From DATAOG01 sp963753685 (GTDB lineage: Bacteria > Pseudomonadota > Alphaproteobacteria > Geminicoccales > Geminicoccaceae): a stretch of DNA of 64,000 nt. Position numbers and translations under genes: made by a program. The stretch is from NCBI GenBank assembly GCA_963753685.1, contig CAVWDE010000013.1:1-64000 (forward strand). The letters are read 5' to 3'. The notes under the pieces are model-generated. The model did not search any database, was not told the origin of the DNA, and worked only from the letters and a program-made list of their open reading frames with translations. Shown here one piece after another: positions 35,199 to 44,023 of the stretch (within the stretch, counting starts at the first letter, position 1; every line of letters begins with the position of its first letter).

Positions 35199-35465
35199 TT
35201 ACTTCTCCTTCGTAATCTCCTGCACGTCGGGGATCTTGCTCTGGTTGGGCTCGTACATGATTTTGACCATATCGCCCTCCTTGAGGTCCTTGAGCTTGAC
35301 GCCCAGCGAGTTCTCGCTCGACCACTGGAAGGTCTGGGTGCCGACGGTGAGCGTGTTCGTCGTCTGGTCGATGTTTTCGATCTTGCCCTTGGCCTCGTCA
35401 GCCAAGGCGACGCCGGCCGTGAAAGCCAGGGCAGCAGCCGTGACCACTCCCAACATTCTTCTCAT
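35199..35465 (-). CDS. DUF1344 family secreted small protein
   Basis: The 88-residue protein has a clear signal peptide (MRRMLGVVTAAALAFTAGVA, cleavage after ALA) and a mature OB-like domain (AKGKIENIDQTTNTLTVGTQ, LKEGDMVKIMYE). Periplasmic, function unknown, common in alphaproteobacteria. It is convergent with the DUF971 operon; the 170-bp gap between them holds nothing recognisable. Confidence 0.85.
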   Translation of the reverse strand: MRRMLGVVTAAALAFTAGVALADEAKGKIENIDQTTNTLTVGTQTFQWSSENSLGVKLKDLKEGDMVKIMYEPNQSKIPDVQEITKEK

Positions 35466-35703
35466 TGATGCTCTCCTGCAAAGGACACGCCAGGGTCTTC
35501 CCGGGCTGCTCTGTTAGTACAGCTTTAAGCCCGCGACGTCAACGTTTGTGGCGGCTCGGGCGCGAAACTCCGCCGCAAGGCGGTCGAGAACAACACGGCG
35601 TGAACGGCTACGGTTGGCGACTTGGCAGAGCTACCCGATTCGGCCGGCTGCTGCTTTCCCTCCGCCCGGCAACCGGGCCGGCCAGCCCGCTCGACCGGAA
35701 GCG

Positions 35704-36052
35704 TCAGCGGCCCCGACCTGCCTGGACGTCTTTCAGGAACTCGAGCGCGGCCAGCTCGGAGCTGGTCCTGATGCGCCGAGCTGCGCCACCGCCGCCCGCG
35801 CCTGATCCAGCGCCGCCAGCTGCCCGCACCAGGGGCCCGAAGCCGTGCCAGCGGTATTCGTCGAGACGCACATCGGCCAGCACCGCCCACCCGTGGGGGT
35901 CGTCGGGGGTCACCGCGCACCGTCTCCTCGAGGCATCCCGGCTCGGGGCGTACGGCTCTCGGCTGAATGTCCGACGACAGGCAAAGGCCTGCCAGGACGC
36001 ATTCATAGGTCGCCAACGTCTCAGGGCGGCGGTGGAACAGGCCCGCGCTCAC
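35704..36052 (-). pseudogene. Decayed partial copy of the neighbouring TPR protein gene
   Basis: Two minus-strand frames together give RPETLATYECVLA then RRTFSREPYAPSRD and PDDPHGWAVLADVRLDEYRW. These align in order with AAYDCVLRYYHYQRLFDPRE and PDYSDAWAVLANIYAQEYRF in the intact gene at 36074-37840. At least two frame changes and loss of both ends show a dead duplicate. It lies directly downstream of its parent. Confidence 0.6.
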
Positions 36053-36073
36053 CGGGCGGTGCGACGGACCTGA

Positions 36074-37840
36074 TCACGAAGGCTGTCGCTCGGGCTCGAT
36101 GGCGAGGCCGGCCTTGCGCAGGCCATCCGCGATGTGCTCGATGTGCGCGTCCGGCACGTTCCAGACGCGCGCCATGTCCCACAAGGTTTCGCGGACATCC
36201 GGCTTGAGCTTGAGCGCCGCTTCGATCAGAGGCTGCGCCTCCTCGCTCCGACCCAGCTCGCCGAGAATCATCACCCTGAACAGCAACCACCAGACGTCGC
36301 CGGAGCCGCCTTGATTTTGCGCCTCCGTCCAGGCCAGCTGATAATCGTTCGTTTGGTAATGGTAGTAGATGAAGGGGTCCAGGTACCATTGCGGGTGATC
36401 GGGATTGAGCGCGATCGCTTTGCTCACGAGCGCCAGCCCACGCTGCCACTCCCCCATGTAGGTCAGACGGGTTCCGAAGTGGGCAAGCGGCTCGGGATCA
36501 TTGGGATTGAGGCTGATCGCCTGCTCCCCGGCCTTTCTGAAGGCCACGAGATTGTGCCGATCGAACAGAGCATTCGCGAGCATCAGCTGGCCGGTCGGGT
36601 TTCTCGGTTCGATCTCGACCGCGCGATAGGCTGCAGTCAGGGAACGCTCATGAGAATCGTAGAGCTCCGGTCGTGGATTGAAGTCGAACCGATATTCCTG
36701 CGCGTAGATGTTCGCAAGAACCGCCCAAGCGTCCGAATAATCGGGATCGAGTTCGACCGCGTGCTCAAGGCAGGCGCGCACCTTGGCGTGCTCGCGTGGG
36801 TCGAACAATCTCTGGTAGTGGTAGTAGCGAAGGACGCAATCATAGGCGGCGAACGACTTTGGTGGCCGGTGTTGCGCTTCCGTCAGATCCGCTTCCGCGA
36901 TCACACCGTAGTTGCTGGCAACGACTGCGGACACCTCCTGCGAGACATCGTCTTGAATCTCAAACACGTTGGCAGGAGTGAGCTCATCGCCATAGCTCTT
37001 TGCCCAGATGATCTTGCCAGACTGGGCATCGACCAGGCGGGTCGCGAGTCGGAGTCGGTCGGACTCGCGTCGAACGCTGCCGTCCAGCAGATAATCGACG
37101 CCGAGCTCGCGTTTCAGGCGTTGGGGATCAGCCGACTGTCCCTGGTACTTGGCGGTGGATTCGATCGACAGGACGAATAGTGCTTTGAACCGGGCAAGAT
37201 CCGTCACGATCTGATCGGTGACGCCTTCGGCGAAGTAGGCCTGCTCGGGATCGCCGCTCAGATTGAGGAACGGTAACACGGCGATCTTGGGCCCTTGCGG
37301 CAGATCGGTCACGTCGTCCCGGCTGCTGCCGGACCACGATCTGGGCGCCAGGTCCATGCCAAACCATCCCAGCGCTCCAAGCAGCAGGCCCGCAAGGAGG
37401 CCGCTCGCGAGCCAGGGCCAGCGCGGTCTAGCGTTGCCACGCGCCGGGCTCGCGCCAGCGGCCGCAGCGCGTTCGCCCGCCAGGGCGACGGCAGCTGGAT
37501 CGGGGAGCGCAGGCTCTTGCCGCGCGAAGCTCGGCACGTAGGCGCCCTTCGGAATGTCGATCCGGATCGGGTCGTCCTGGCCGGCGGTCAGGTAATAGCG
37601 CTCCAGTCTCCGGCGCAGCTTGGCCGCCTCGATCCGGACCACCGGATCGTGCTGCGGATCGATCGTGGCATCGCGCCCGAACACGTCGATCGCGATCGCC
37701 ACGCCCTTCAGCCGGTCGCCGCGACCGGCCAGGGTCTCCTCGACGATGTACTCGAGAAAGCGTCGGTTGCGCGCCGACGCCTCGAAGGCCGGGCTGCCGA
37801 GGATGCGCTCGAGTTCCTCACGCACGTCGGCGGCGTCCAT
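36074..37840 (-). CDS. TPR protein with an N-terminal alphaproteobacterial regulatory domain
   Basis: The 588-residue protein has an N-terminal domain (FLEYIVEETLAGRGDRLKG, DPQHDPVVRIEAAKLRRRLE) found in adenylate-cyclase-like TPR proteins, one membrane helix (about residues 140-165), a FlgO/TolB-N-like segment (KIAVLPFLNLSGDPEQAYFA, GVDYLLDGSVRRESDRLR) and about six TPR units to the end. There is no cyclase domain. It is probably a membrane-bound sensor or regulator. ATG 37840 follows GGGAGGGATCGCG; ATG 37894 is less likely. Confidence 0.75.
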   Translation of the reverse strand: MDAADVREELERILGSPAFEASARNRRFLEYIVEETLAGRGDRLKGVAIAIDVFGRDATIDPQHDPVVRIEAAKLRRRLERYYLTAGQDDPIRIDIPKGAYVPSFARQEPALPDPAAVALAGERAAAAGASPARGNARPRWPWLASGLLAGLLLGALGWFGMDLAPRSWSGSSRDDVTDLPQGPKIAVLPFLNLSGDPEQAYFAEGVTDQIVTDLARFKALFVLSIESTAKYQGQSADPQRLKRELGVDYLLDGSVRRESDRLRLATRLVDAQSGKIIWAKSYGDELTPANVFEIQDDVSQEVSAVVASNYGVIAEADLTEAQHRPPKSFAAYDCVLRYYHYQRLFDPREHAKVRACLEHAVELDPDYSDAWAVLANIYAQEYRFDFNPRPELYDSHERSLTAAYRAVEIEPRNPTGQLMLANALFDRHNLVAFRKAGEQAISLNPNDPEPLAHFGTRLTYMGEWQRGLALVSKAIALNPDHPQWYLDPFIYYHYQTNDYQLAWTEAQNQGGSGDVWWLLFRVMILGELGRSEEAQPLIEAALKLKPDVRETLWDMARVWNVPDAHIEHIADGLRKAGLAIEPERQPS

Positions 37841-38141
37841 CGCGATCCCTCCCGCCCGATCGGCTGCCCGGCTCAGGCACACGGGCGCATTCAATCAGGC
37901 TGTTAGCCGATCCGTGACAGAATGGTGACACGGTCCGCACTGCGAGCCTACCACGCCACGTCCTGGTTGAGGCAATTGGATTGATGCCGCCCCATCGCGC
38001 CCGCCCCCGCTCTGTAGGCTCCCTGTAGGCTCCCCCCAAACTCCCTCACATCCCCTGGTCGGACGAGTAAGGTCCCGGCGCAGGCAACGGACCGCTTCGG
38101 CCCCTGCAGACCCCGAGGTCGCGAGGTTCGACGGCGAAAGG

Positions 38142-38405
38142 ATGGCGGGCGATGCGATCGAGACGCTGGCGTGCCGGTTCCCCCTGCACGCGTCGACCAT
38201 CCGTCGGCTGCACGCGCGCGACCCGAGCTTTCGCTCGATCTGCGACGACTACGCCGAGGTGCAGCGCGCCTTGAAGCATTGGGAAGCGGCCGGGCGGGCC
38301 GCGCCCGAGCGGGCCGCCGAGTACCGCGAGAGCCTGCAGGAGCTCGAGACGGAGGCGCTGGCTATTCTGGAGGCGTCCGAGGGCAACCGGGGGGTAGAAC
38401 GATGA
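38142..38405 (+). CDS. Small soluble helical protein
   Basis: The 87-residue protein (begins MAGDAIETLACRFPLHASTI) is fully helical by pattern, with RLHARDPSFRSICDDYAEVQ and a long C-terminal helix of Glu, Ala and Leu, like YdcH/DUF465-type small proteins. GAAAGG lies upstream. Its stop overlaps the start of the DUF3313 gene by 4 bp, so they form an operon. Confidence 0.75.
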   Translation: MAGDAIETLACRFPLHASTIRRLHARDPSFRSICDDYAEVQRALKHWEAAGRAAPERAAEYRESLQELETEALAILEASEGNRGVER

Positions 38406-39109
38406 ACAGATTCAGGGATGGACGCGTTCGACCGATCATGGCGCTGGCGCTGCTTGCGATGCTCGGCGCCTGCGCGCCGACCAAAGAGGTCTCGATGACG
38501 ACGGCGCCGGCCGCGGGCGTGCTGCCCGAGCCGTCCCTGCTGCAGAAAGGCAAGAGCGGCGAAGTCGATCGGGTCTACCTGAACCCGAGCGCCAAGTGGG
38601 CCTCCTACACCAAGGTCATGTTGGATCCGGTGACCATCTGGACGGGGCCGGGCTCCGATATGGACAAAGCTTCGCCCAAGGTGCAGCAGGCGCTCGCCAA
38701 CTCGTTCTACACCGACCTCCACGAGGCGGTCGCCAAGCGCTGCCGGATGGTCACCGAGCCATCGCCGGGCACCATGCGCTGGCACATCGCCCTGGTCGAT
38801 GCCTCGTCCGCGAACCCGTTCCTGAACACGATTTCAACCTACATACCCCAGATCCACCTGTTGGATGTCGTGGCCGGATACGCGTTCGACGGCGGCGTGG
38901 CGTTCTGGGTCGGCGAAGCCACCGCCGAGGGTTACGCCAGGGACGCGACCACCGGAGCGCTGCTCTGGGAAGGGGCGGACGAGCGCGCCGGCACCAAGGC
39001 CTTCCGTCGAGATACCTTCAACTCCTGGGCCGACGTCGACGACGCCTTCAAGGCGTGGGCCGCTCAGTTCGCCGAGCGACTGGGCCAGTTGGGTGCCTGC
39101 CCGCAGTGA
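38402..39109 (+). CDS. DUF3313 family lipoprotein
   Basis: The 235-residue protein has a lipobox leader (LALLAMLGAC, lipidation Cys near residue 24) and the DUF3313 domain (DRVYLNPSAKWASYTKVMLD, WHIALVDASSANPFLNTIST). Envelope-located; function unknown. Overlaps the small gene upstream (ATGA) and precedes a DUF4136 lipoprotein; such lipoproteins commonly cluster. Confidence 0.87.
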   Translation: MNRFRDGRVRPIMALALLAMLGACAPTKEVSMTTAPAAGVLPEPSLLQKGKSGEVDRVYLNPSAKWASYTKVMLDPVTIWTGPGSDMDKASPKVQQALANSFYTDLHEAVAKRCRMVTEPSPGTMRWHIALVDASSANPFLNTISTYIPQIHLLDVVAGYAFDGGVAFWVGEATAEGYARDATTGALLWEGADERAGTKAFRRDTFNSWADVDDAFKAWAAQFAERLGQLGACPQ

Positions 39110-39174
39110 CAACGCACCGCGCGCATTCTAGGCTGACCGCGGTCAATCCGTCGTAGATAGGGGGGGATCGCGCG

Positions 39175-39645
39175 ATGAGACTCTACGCAGTTGCCATTCT
39201 GCTCATGCTGGCCGGCTGCAATCCGGTCAGCGTCAACACCGGCGCGTCGCCGACCGCGGACTTCGCCAAGCTGCACACCTACGCCTGGGAGCCGAACCGG
39301 CAGATGGGCGGCACGCTCGACAATTCGATCGCCGGCCAGGAGATCCACGGCGCGGTCGATCAGGCTCTTCAGGCGCGCGGCTTCCGGCCCGCGGCCGGGG
39401 AGCCCCCGGATTTCCTGGTCGACTACCACGTCAAGGAGCAACACGAGTCGGAGATCACCGGAGGGCGCTGGAACGTCGAGCAGTTCAACTACACCGAGGG
39501 CACCCTGATGGTCGCGCTGGTCGACCCCAAGAGCAAGCTGTTCCTCTGGCAGGGCACCGCCCAGGGAGTCGTCAACGATGCCGGCGAGTCGTCCAAGGAG
39601 ATCCAGACCGCCGTCCAGAAGATGTTCGCGAACTTCCCGTCGTAG
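39175..39645 (+). CDS. DUF4136 family lipoprotein
   Basis: The 156-residue lipoprotein has leader LLMLAGC (lipidation Cys15) and the DUF4136 domain: FAKLHTYAWEPN, ALQARGFRPAAGEPPDFLVD, GTLMVALVDPKSKLFLWQGT and AVQKMFANFPS at the end. Envelope protein of unknown role. GATAGGGGGG precedes ATG 39175. Confidence 0.87.
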   Translation: MRLYAVAILLMLAGCNPVSVNTGASPTADFAKLHTYAWEPNRQMGGTLDNSIAGQEIHGAVDQALQARGFRPAAGEPPDFLVDYHVKEQHESEITGGRWNVEQFNYTEGTLMVALVDPKSKLFLWQGTAQGVVNDAGESSKEIQTAVQKMFANFPS

Positions 39646-39774
39646 CTCGAGCCACCGCGGGCCGCACCGCGTGGACCCGCGGGCCTCGCCGGGGACGGAT
39701 CGTCGGAGGGACCCGGTCGCGCAACGCGCAAATTTTCCGGGTAGCTCTGCTCACTCCAAGGAAGGGAGACCGCA

Positions 39775-41507
39775 ATGAACGCCTTATCCAAGTGCCTGCT
39801 GCTACCGATCACGGTCGCGGCCGTCGTGGCGGGGCTGTCGCCCGCCTCGGCGCAGGAGAAGAAGCCCAACATCGTGTTCATCATGGGCGACGACATCGGC
39901 TGGATGCAGCCGAGCATCTACCACCGCGGCCTGATGGTCGGTGAGACGCCCAACATCGACCGGATCGGGCACGAGGGTGCGATGTTCACCGACTACTACG
40001 CCGAACAGAGCTGCACCGCCGGGCGTACTGCCTTCTTCACCGGCATGAATCCGTTTCGCGCCGGCATGGTCCTGCCGGAAATTCCCGGAAGCCCGTCCTA
40101 CCTGCGGCCCGGCACCCCGGCGATCGCCAAGTTCCTGCACGATCTCGACTACACCACCGGCGAGTTCGGCAAGAACCATCTCGGAGATAACACCGCCTCC
40201 CTGCCGACCGCGCACGGCTTCCAGGAATTCTGGGGCTACCTCTATCACCTCGACGCGATGCAGGGGGTGAGCTTCCCCGACATCAACAAGACTCCGACCG
40301 AGCAGACCGTCGCGCCGCCGTGCAAGAATACGCCCGTCCCCGGCCTGCCGGAGGTCCCCGGGGCGGTCGATCCCAAGACCACGATCTGCCTCACGCCGCC
40401 GCGCCCGGTGATCCACTGCACATCCTCTGACGGCACGGAGGCGAACCAGAGGTGCTCGGACGAGGGGCCGCTGACGCTTGAGAGGTCGAAGACGGTCGAC
40501 GAGGAGATCTCGGCGGCGGTGATCGACTTCCTCGATCGCAACGACCCCAAGAAGACCGGCAAGCCGTTCTTCGTCTGGTACAACCCTGCGCGCATGCACA
40601 TCACGACCATGCTGTCGGACAAATACAGGCCATGGTCGGCGAGCACGGCGGTAAGGATTGGGGCGTCAACGAGGCCGGCATGAAGCAGATGGACGACAAC
40701 ATCGGCTACGTGCTGAAGAAGCTGGAAGACGATGGGCCAGCTCGACAACACCATCGTGGTCTTCACCACCGACAACGGCGCCGAGACGATCACCTATCCC
40801 GACGGCGGCGTCACGCCCTTCGCGGGCGGCAAGCTGACCAGCCTAGGAAGGCGGCATGCGCGCGCCGCTCGTGGTGCGCTGGCCCGGCCACATCCAGCCG
40901 GGAACGATCAAGAACGACATGTTCGCGTCGCTCGACTGGGTGCCGACGTTCGTCGACATCGCCGGCGGTCCCAAGGGTGACGGGCTGAAGAAACAGATCG
41001 AGGCGGGCAAGTACCCGGGCATCGTCAAGACGACCCTGGATGGCTTCAACCAGCGCGACTACCTGGACGGGGAAGTCGGAAAAGTCAGAGCGCGACCACT
41101 TCTTCTATTGGTCCGGCAAGGAACCGTCGGCGGTGCGCTACAAGAACTGGAAAATGTACACCGCGATGGTGTCTCAGCCGCCGTCAGGCTTTGTCACCGG
41201 CGCTTCCCCTTCACTGGACCCAGGTCGTCAACATCAAGCGCGACCCTTCGAGACTTCGATCGGGGAGTTCACCAAGACGCTCATGGGCGTTGGCGGCGCG
41301 CTCGCTGGACCGGTCACCGCTTACCAGTATGACTGGAACATGCTGCCCATCGCCCAGGCGCTGTGGCTGAAGGAAGTTCAGACCTCAACGACTTCCCGCC
41401 GCTGCAGAGCCCGGCAAGCTACAATCTGGACCCAGGTCATGGAGCAGGTCCGGGAAATGCAACCGCCAGTCACGCCGGCGAATAGCTCGCCGGGAGCAGA
41501 TGGGTGA
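39775..41507 (+). pseudogene. Arylsulfatase-family gene destroyed by multiple frameshifts
   Basis: It begins intact: signal peptide, metal site FIMGDDIGWM, sulfatase signature with Cys80 in SCTAGRTAFFTG, GKNHLGDNTASLPTAHGFQE. The frame then breaks near 40625 (into GEHGGKDWGVNEAGMKQMDD), 40730 (FTTDNGAETITYPDGG), 40850 (MRAPLVVRWPGHIQPGTIKN), 41080 (HFFYWSGKEPSAVRYKNWKM) and several times beyond 41200, ending near the usual C-terminus. At least seven indels are needed. It is a close paralogue of the intact gene at 44024. Its leader (TCCAAGGAAGGGAGACCG) is shared with the sulfatase at 42273. Confidence 0.85.
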
Positions 41508-41677
41508 GCGGGCGCTCCGGCGACGGGGCGCCCGCCGGTTCCGCCGAGTGGTCGATCGGCACCGATATCTGCGTTAACTGGCGGGCCGCCGCCCTCCCCC
41601 GGCGCCCCGACCGCAGCGCGGCGCGCGGGCAGCAGCCCATCGAAAAGCGACAACGCGACAAAGCGAAGGGAAGCATC

Positions 41678-42190
41678 ATGAGTGACTTGGTCTGCGTCGC
41701 CTACAAGGAGCGGGACACCGCCGATCAGGTGCTGAACGAGCTGCGCCAGCTGCAGGTCGAGCATCTGATCGATCTGGAGGACGCCTGCGTCGTGGTGCGC
41801 GACGACAACGGCAAGGTGCAGCTCAAGCAGGCGGTCAACCTGACCGCCGCCGGGGCCGCGAGCGGCAGCCTCTGGGGCGGCATGCTCGGCCTCCTGGTCG
41901 GCCTCGTGTTCATGAATCCATTGCTCGGCTGGCTCGGCGGCGCGGTGATCGGCGCGGGCTCCGGCGCGCTCTCCGGCAAGCTCGCCGACTACGGCATCAA
42001 CGATGAGTTCATCAAATCGCTTGGCTCGACCATCCAGCCGGGCACGTCCGCCCTGTTCGTCCTGGTGCGCAAGGTCACGCCGGAAAAGGTCCTGCCGCAG
42101 GTCGCGAAGTTCGGCGGCACGATCCTCAAGACCTCGCTCAGCCCGGAGCAGGACGAGCGGCTGCGCAAGGCGCTGGCCGCGGCGACCTAG
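41678..42190 (+). CDS. DUF1269 family membrane protein
   Basis: The 170-residue protein has the DUF1269 core (DLVCVAYKERDTADQVLNEL, LEDACVVVRDDNGKVQLKQA) and a Gly-rich double membrane segment (about residues 60-95). Membrane-associated, function unknown. It lies between two sulfatase genes. GAAGGGA precedes ATG 41678. Confidence 0.87.
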   Translation: MSDLVCVAYKERDTADQVLNELRQLQVEHLIDLEDACVVVRDDNGKVQLKQAVNLTAAGAASGSLWGGMLGLLVGLVFMNPLLGWLGGAVIGAGSGALSGKLADYGINDEFIKSLGSTIQPGTSALFVLVRKVTPEKVLPQVAKFGGTILKTSLSPEQDERLRKALAAAT

Positions 42191-42272
42191 GCTCGCGCCG
42201 GCCGCCGAGACGGATCGGGATCCGGCGCGCCATGCGGGTCCGCTTGGTCCATCCAAGGAAGGGAGACCGTAG

Positions 42273-43928
42273 ATGAAGGCCTTATCGAAACGACGACTGG
42301 CGGCCGCCGCGATCCCGATCGCGCTCGCCGCCACTCTGGCCGGGATGTCGCCGGCCGCGGCCCAGGAGAAGAAGCCCAACATCATCCTTTTGGTGTCCGA
42401 CGATACCGGCTATGGCGACCTCGGTGTCTACGGCGGCGGCGAGGGGCGCGGCATGCCGACGCCCAATCTCGACCGGCTGGCGAACGAAGGCGTGCAGTTC
42501 TGGTCGTTCTACGCCCAGCCGAGCTGCACGCCCGGCCGCGCCGCCATGCAGACCGGCCGCATCCCGAACCGCAGCGGCATGACGACCGTCGCCTTCCAGG
42601 GTCAGGGCGGCGGTCTGCCGGCCGCGGAGTGGACGCTCGCCTCGGTGCTGAAGACGGGCGGCTACAAGACCTTCTTTACCGGCAAGTGGCATCTCGGCGA
42701 GGCGGACTACGCGCTGCCCAACGCGCAGGGCTACGACGAGATGAAGTACGTCGGCCTTTATCACCTCAACGCCTACACCTACGCCGACCCGACCTGGTTC
42801 CCCGACATGGACCCAGACCTGCGCGCGATGTTCCTCGCGGTCACCAAGGGTGCCCTCTCGGGCAAGGCGGGCGAGCCCGCCAAGGAGGACTTCAAGATCA
42901 ACGGTCAATATGTCGACACGCCGGACAAGGGCGTGGTCGGCATCCCCTTCTTCGATGCCTATGTCGAGAAAGCGGCGCTCGACTATCTCGATCAGTCGGC
43001 CAAGTCGACCGAGCCGTTCTTCATGAACGTCAACTTCATGAAGGTACACCAGCCGAACCTGCCGGCGCCGGAGTACATCCACAAGTCGCTCTCCAAGAGC
43101 AAATACGCGGACTCGGTGGTCGAGCTCGACGCGCGCATCGGGCACATCATGGATAAGGTGCGCGCCCTCGGCCTCGACAAGAACACGCTGGTCTTCTACA
43201 CGACCGACAACGGCGCCTGGCAGGACGTCTACCCCGACGCCGGCTACACGCCGTTCCGCGGCACCAAGGGCACCGTCCGCGAGGGCGGCAACCGGGTGCC
43301 CGCGATCGCCTGGATGCCGGGCAAGATCAAGGCCGGGACGAAGAACCACGACATCCTCGGCGGCCTCGATCTGATGGCGACCTTCGCCGCGGTCGCCGGC
43401 ATCAAGCTGCCGGACAAGGATCGCGAGGGCCAGCCCATCATCTTCGACAGCTACGACATGTCGCCGGTCCTGTTCGGCACCGGCAAGTCGGCGCGCAAGT
43501 CCTGGTTCTACTTCACCGAGGACGAGCTCTCGCCGGGCGCCGCCCGCGTCGGCAACTACAAGGCGGTGTTCAATCTGCGCGGCGACGACGGTGCGTCGAC
43601 CGGCGGCCTCGCGGTCGATACCAATCAGGGCTGGAAGGGCCCGGAGAAGTACGTCGCGACGGTGCCCCAGGTCTTCGACCTCTGGCAGGACCCGCAGGAG
43701 CGCTACGACATCTTCATGAACAACTTCACCGAGCACACCTGGACGCTCGTGACGATCAACCAGGCGATCGGGGACCTGATGAAGACCTACGTCCAATACC
43801 CGCCGCGCAAGCTGCAGAGCGAGGTCTACACCGGCCCGATCACGATCTCGCAGTACCAGCGCTTCCAGTTCGTCCGGCAGGCGCTCGCGAAGGAGGGCTT
43901 CGAGATTCCCTTGCCCACCGGCAACTGA
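42273..43928 (+). CDS. Arylsulfatase family sulfatase, CTPGR type
   Basis: The 551-residue enzyme has a Sec signal peptide (to about SPAAAQ), metal residues D43-D44 (LLVSDDTGYGDLGVYGG), and Cys85 in the classic signature S-C-TPGR-AAMQTGR, which is converted to formylglycine by a sulfatase-modifying enzyme not encoded here. GKWHLGEADYALPNAQGYDE and the second metal site YTTDNGAWQDVYPDAGYTPF follow. It hydrolyses sulfate esters in the periplasm or outside the cell; substrate not predictable. The TCCAAGGAAGGGAGACCG leader is shared with 39775. Confidence 0.9.
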   Translation: MKALSKRRLAAAAIPIALAATLAGMSPAAAQEKKPNIILLVSDDTGYGDLGVYGGGEGRGMPTPNLDRLANEGVQFWSFYAQPSCTPGRAAMQTGRIPNRSGMTTVAFQGQGGGLPAAEWTLASVLKTGGYKTFFTGKWHLGEADYALPNAQGYDEMKYVGLYHLNAYTYADPTWFPDMDPDLRAMFLAVTKGALSGKAGEPAKEDFKINGQYVDTPDKGVVGIPFFDAYVEKAALDYLDQSAKSTEPFFMNVNFMKVHQPNLPAPEYIHKSLSKSKYADSVVELDARIGHIMDKVRALGLDKNTLVFYTTDNGAWQDVYPDAGYTPFRGTKGTVREGGNRVPAIAWMPGKIKAGTKNHDILGGLDLMATFAAVAGIKLPDKDREGQPIIFDSYDMSPVLFGTGKSARKSWFYFTEDELSPGAARVGNYKAVFNLRGDDGASTGGLAVDTNQGWKGPEKYVATVPQVFDLWQDPQERYDIFMNNFTEHTWTLVTINQAIGDLMKTYVQYPPRKLQSEVYTGPITISQYQRFQFVRQALAKEGFEIPLPTGN

Positions 43929-44023
43929 GCTTCGCGCCCCTCAAGGCGCGTCAGCGGAAGCAGGCGCTCCGGCAGCGAGGCGCCGGCGCCCGGTTGATGG
44001 ATCTGAGCACAGGAGGAGCCGAG

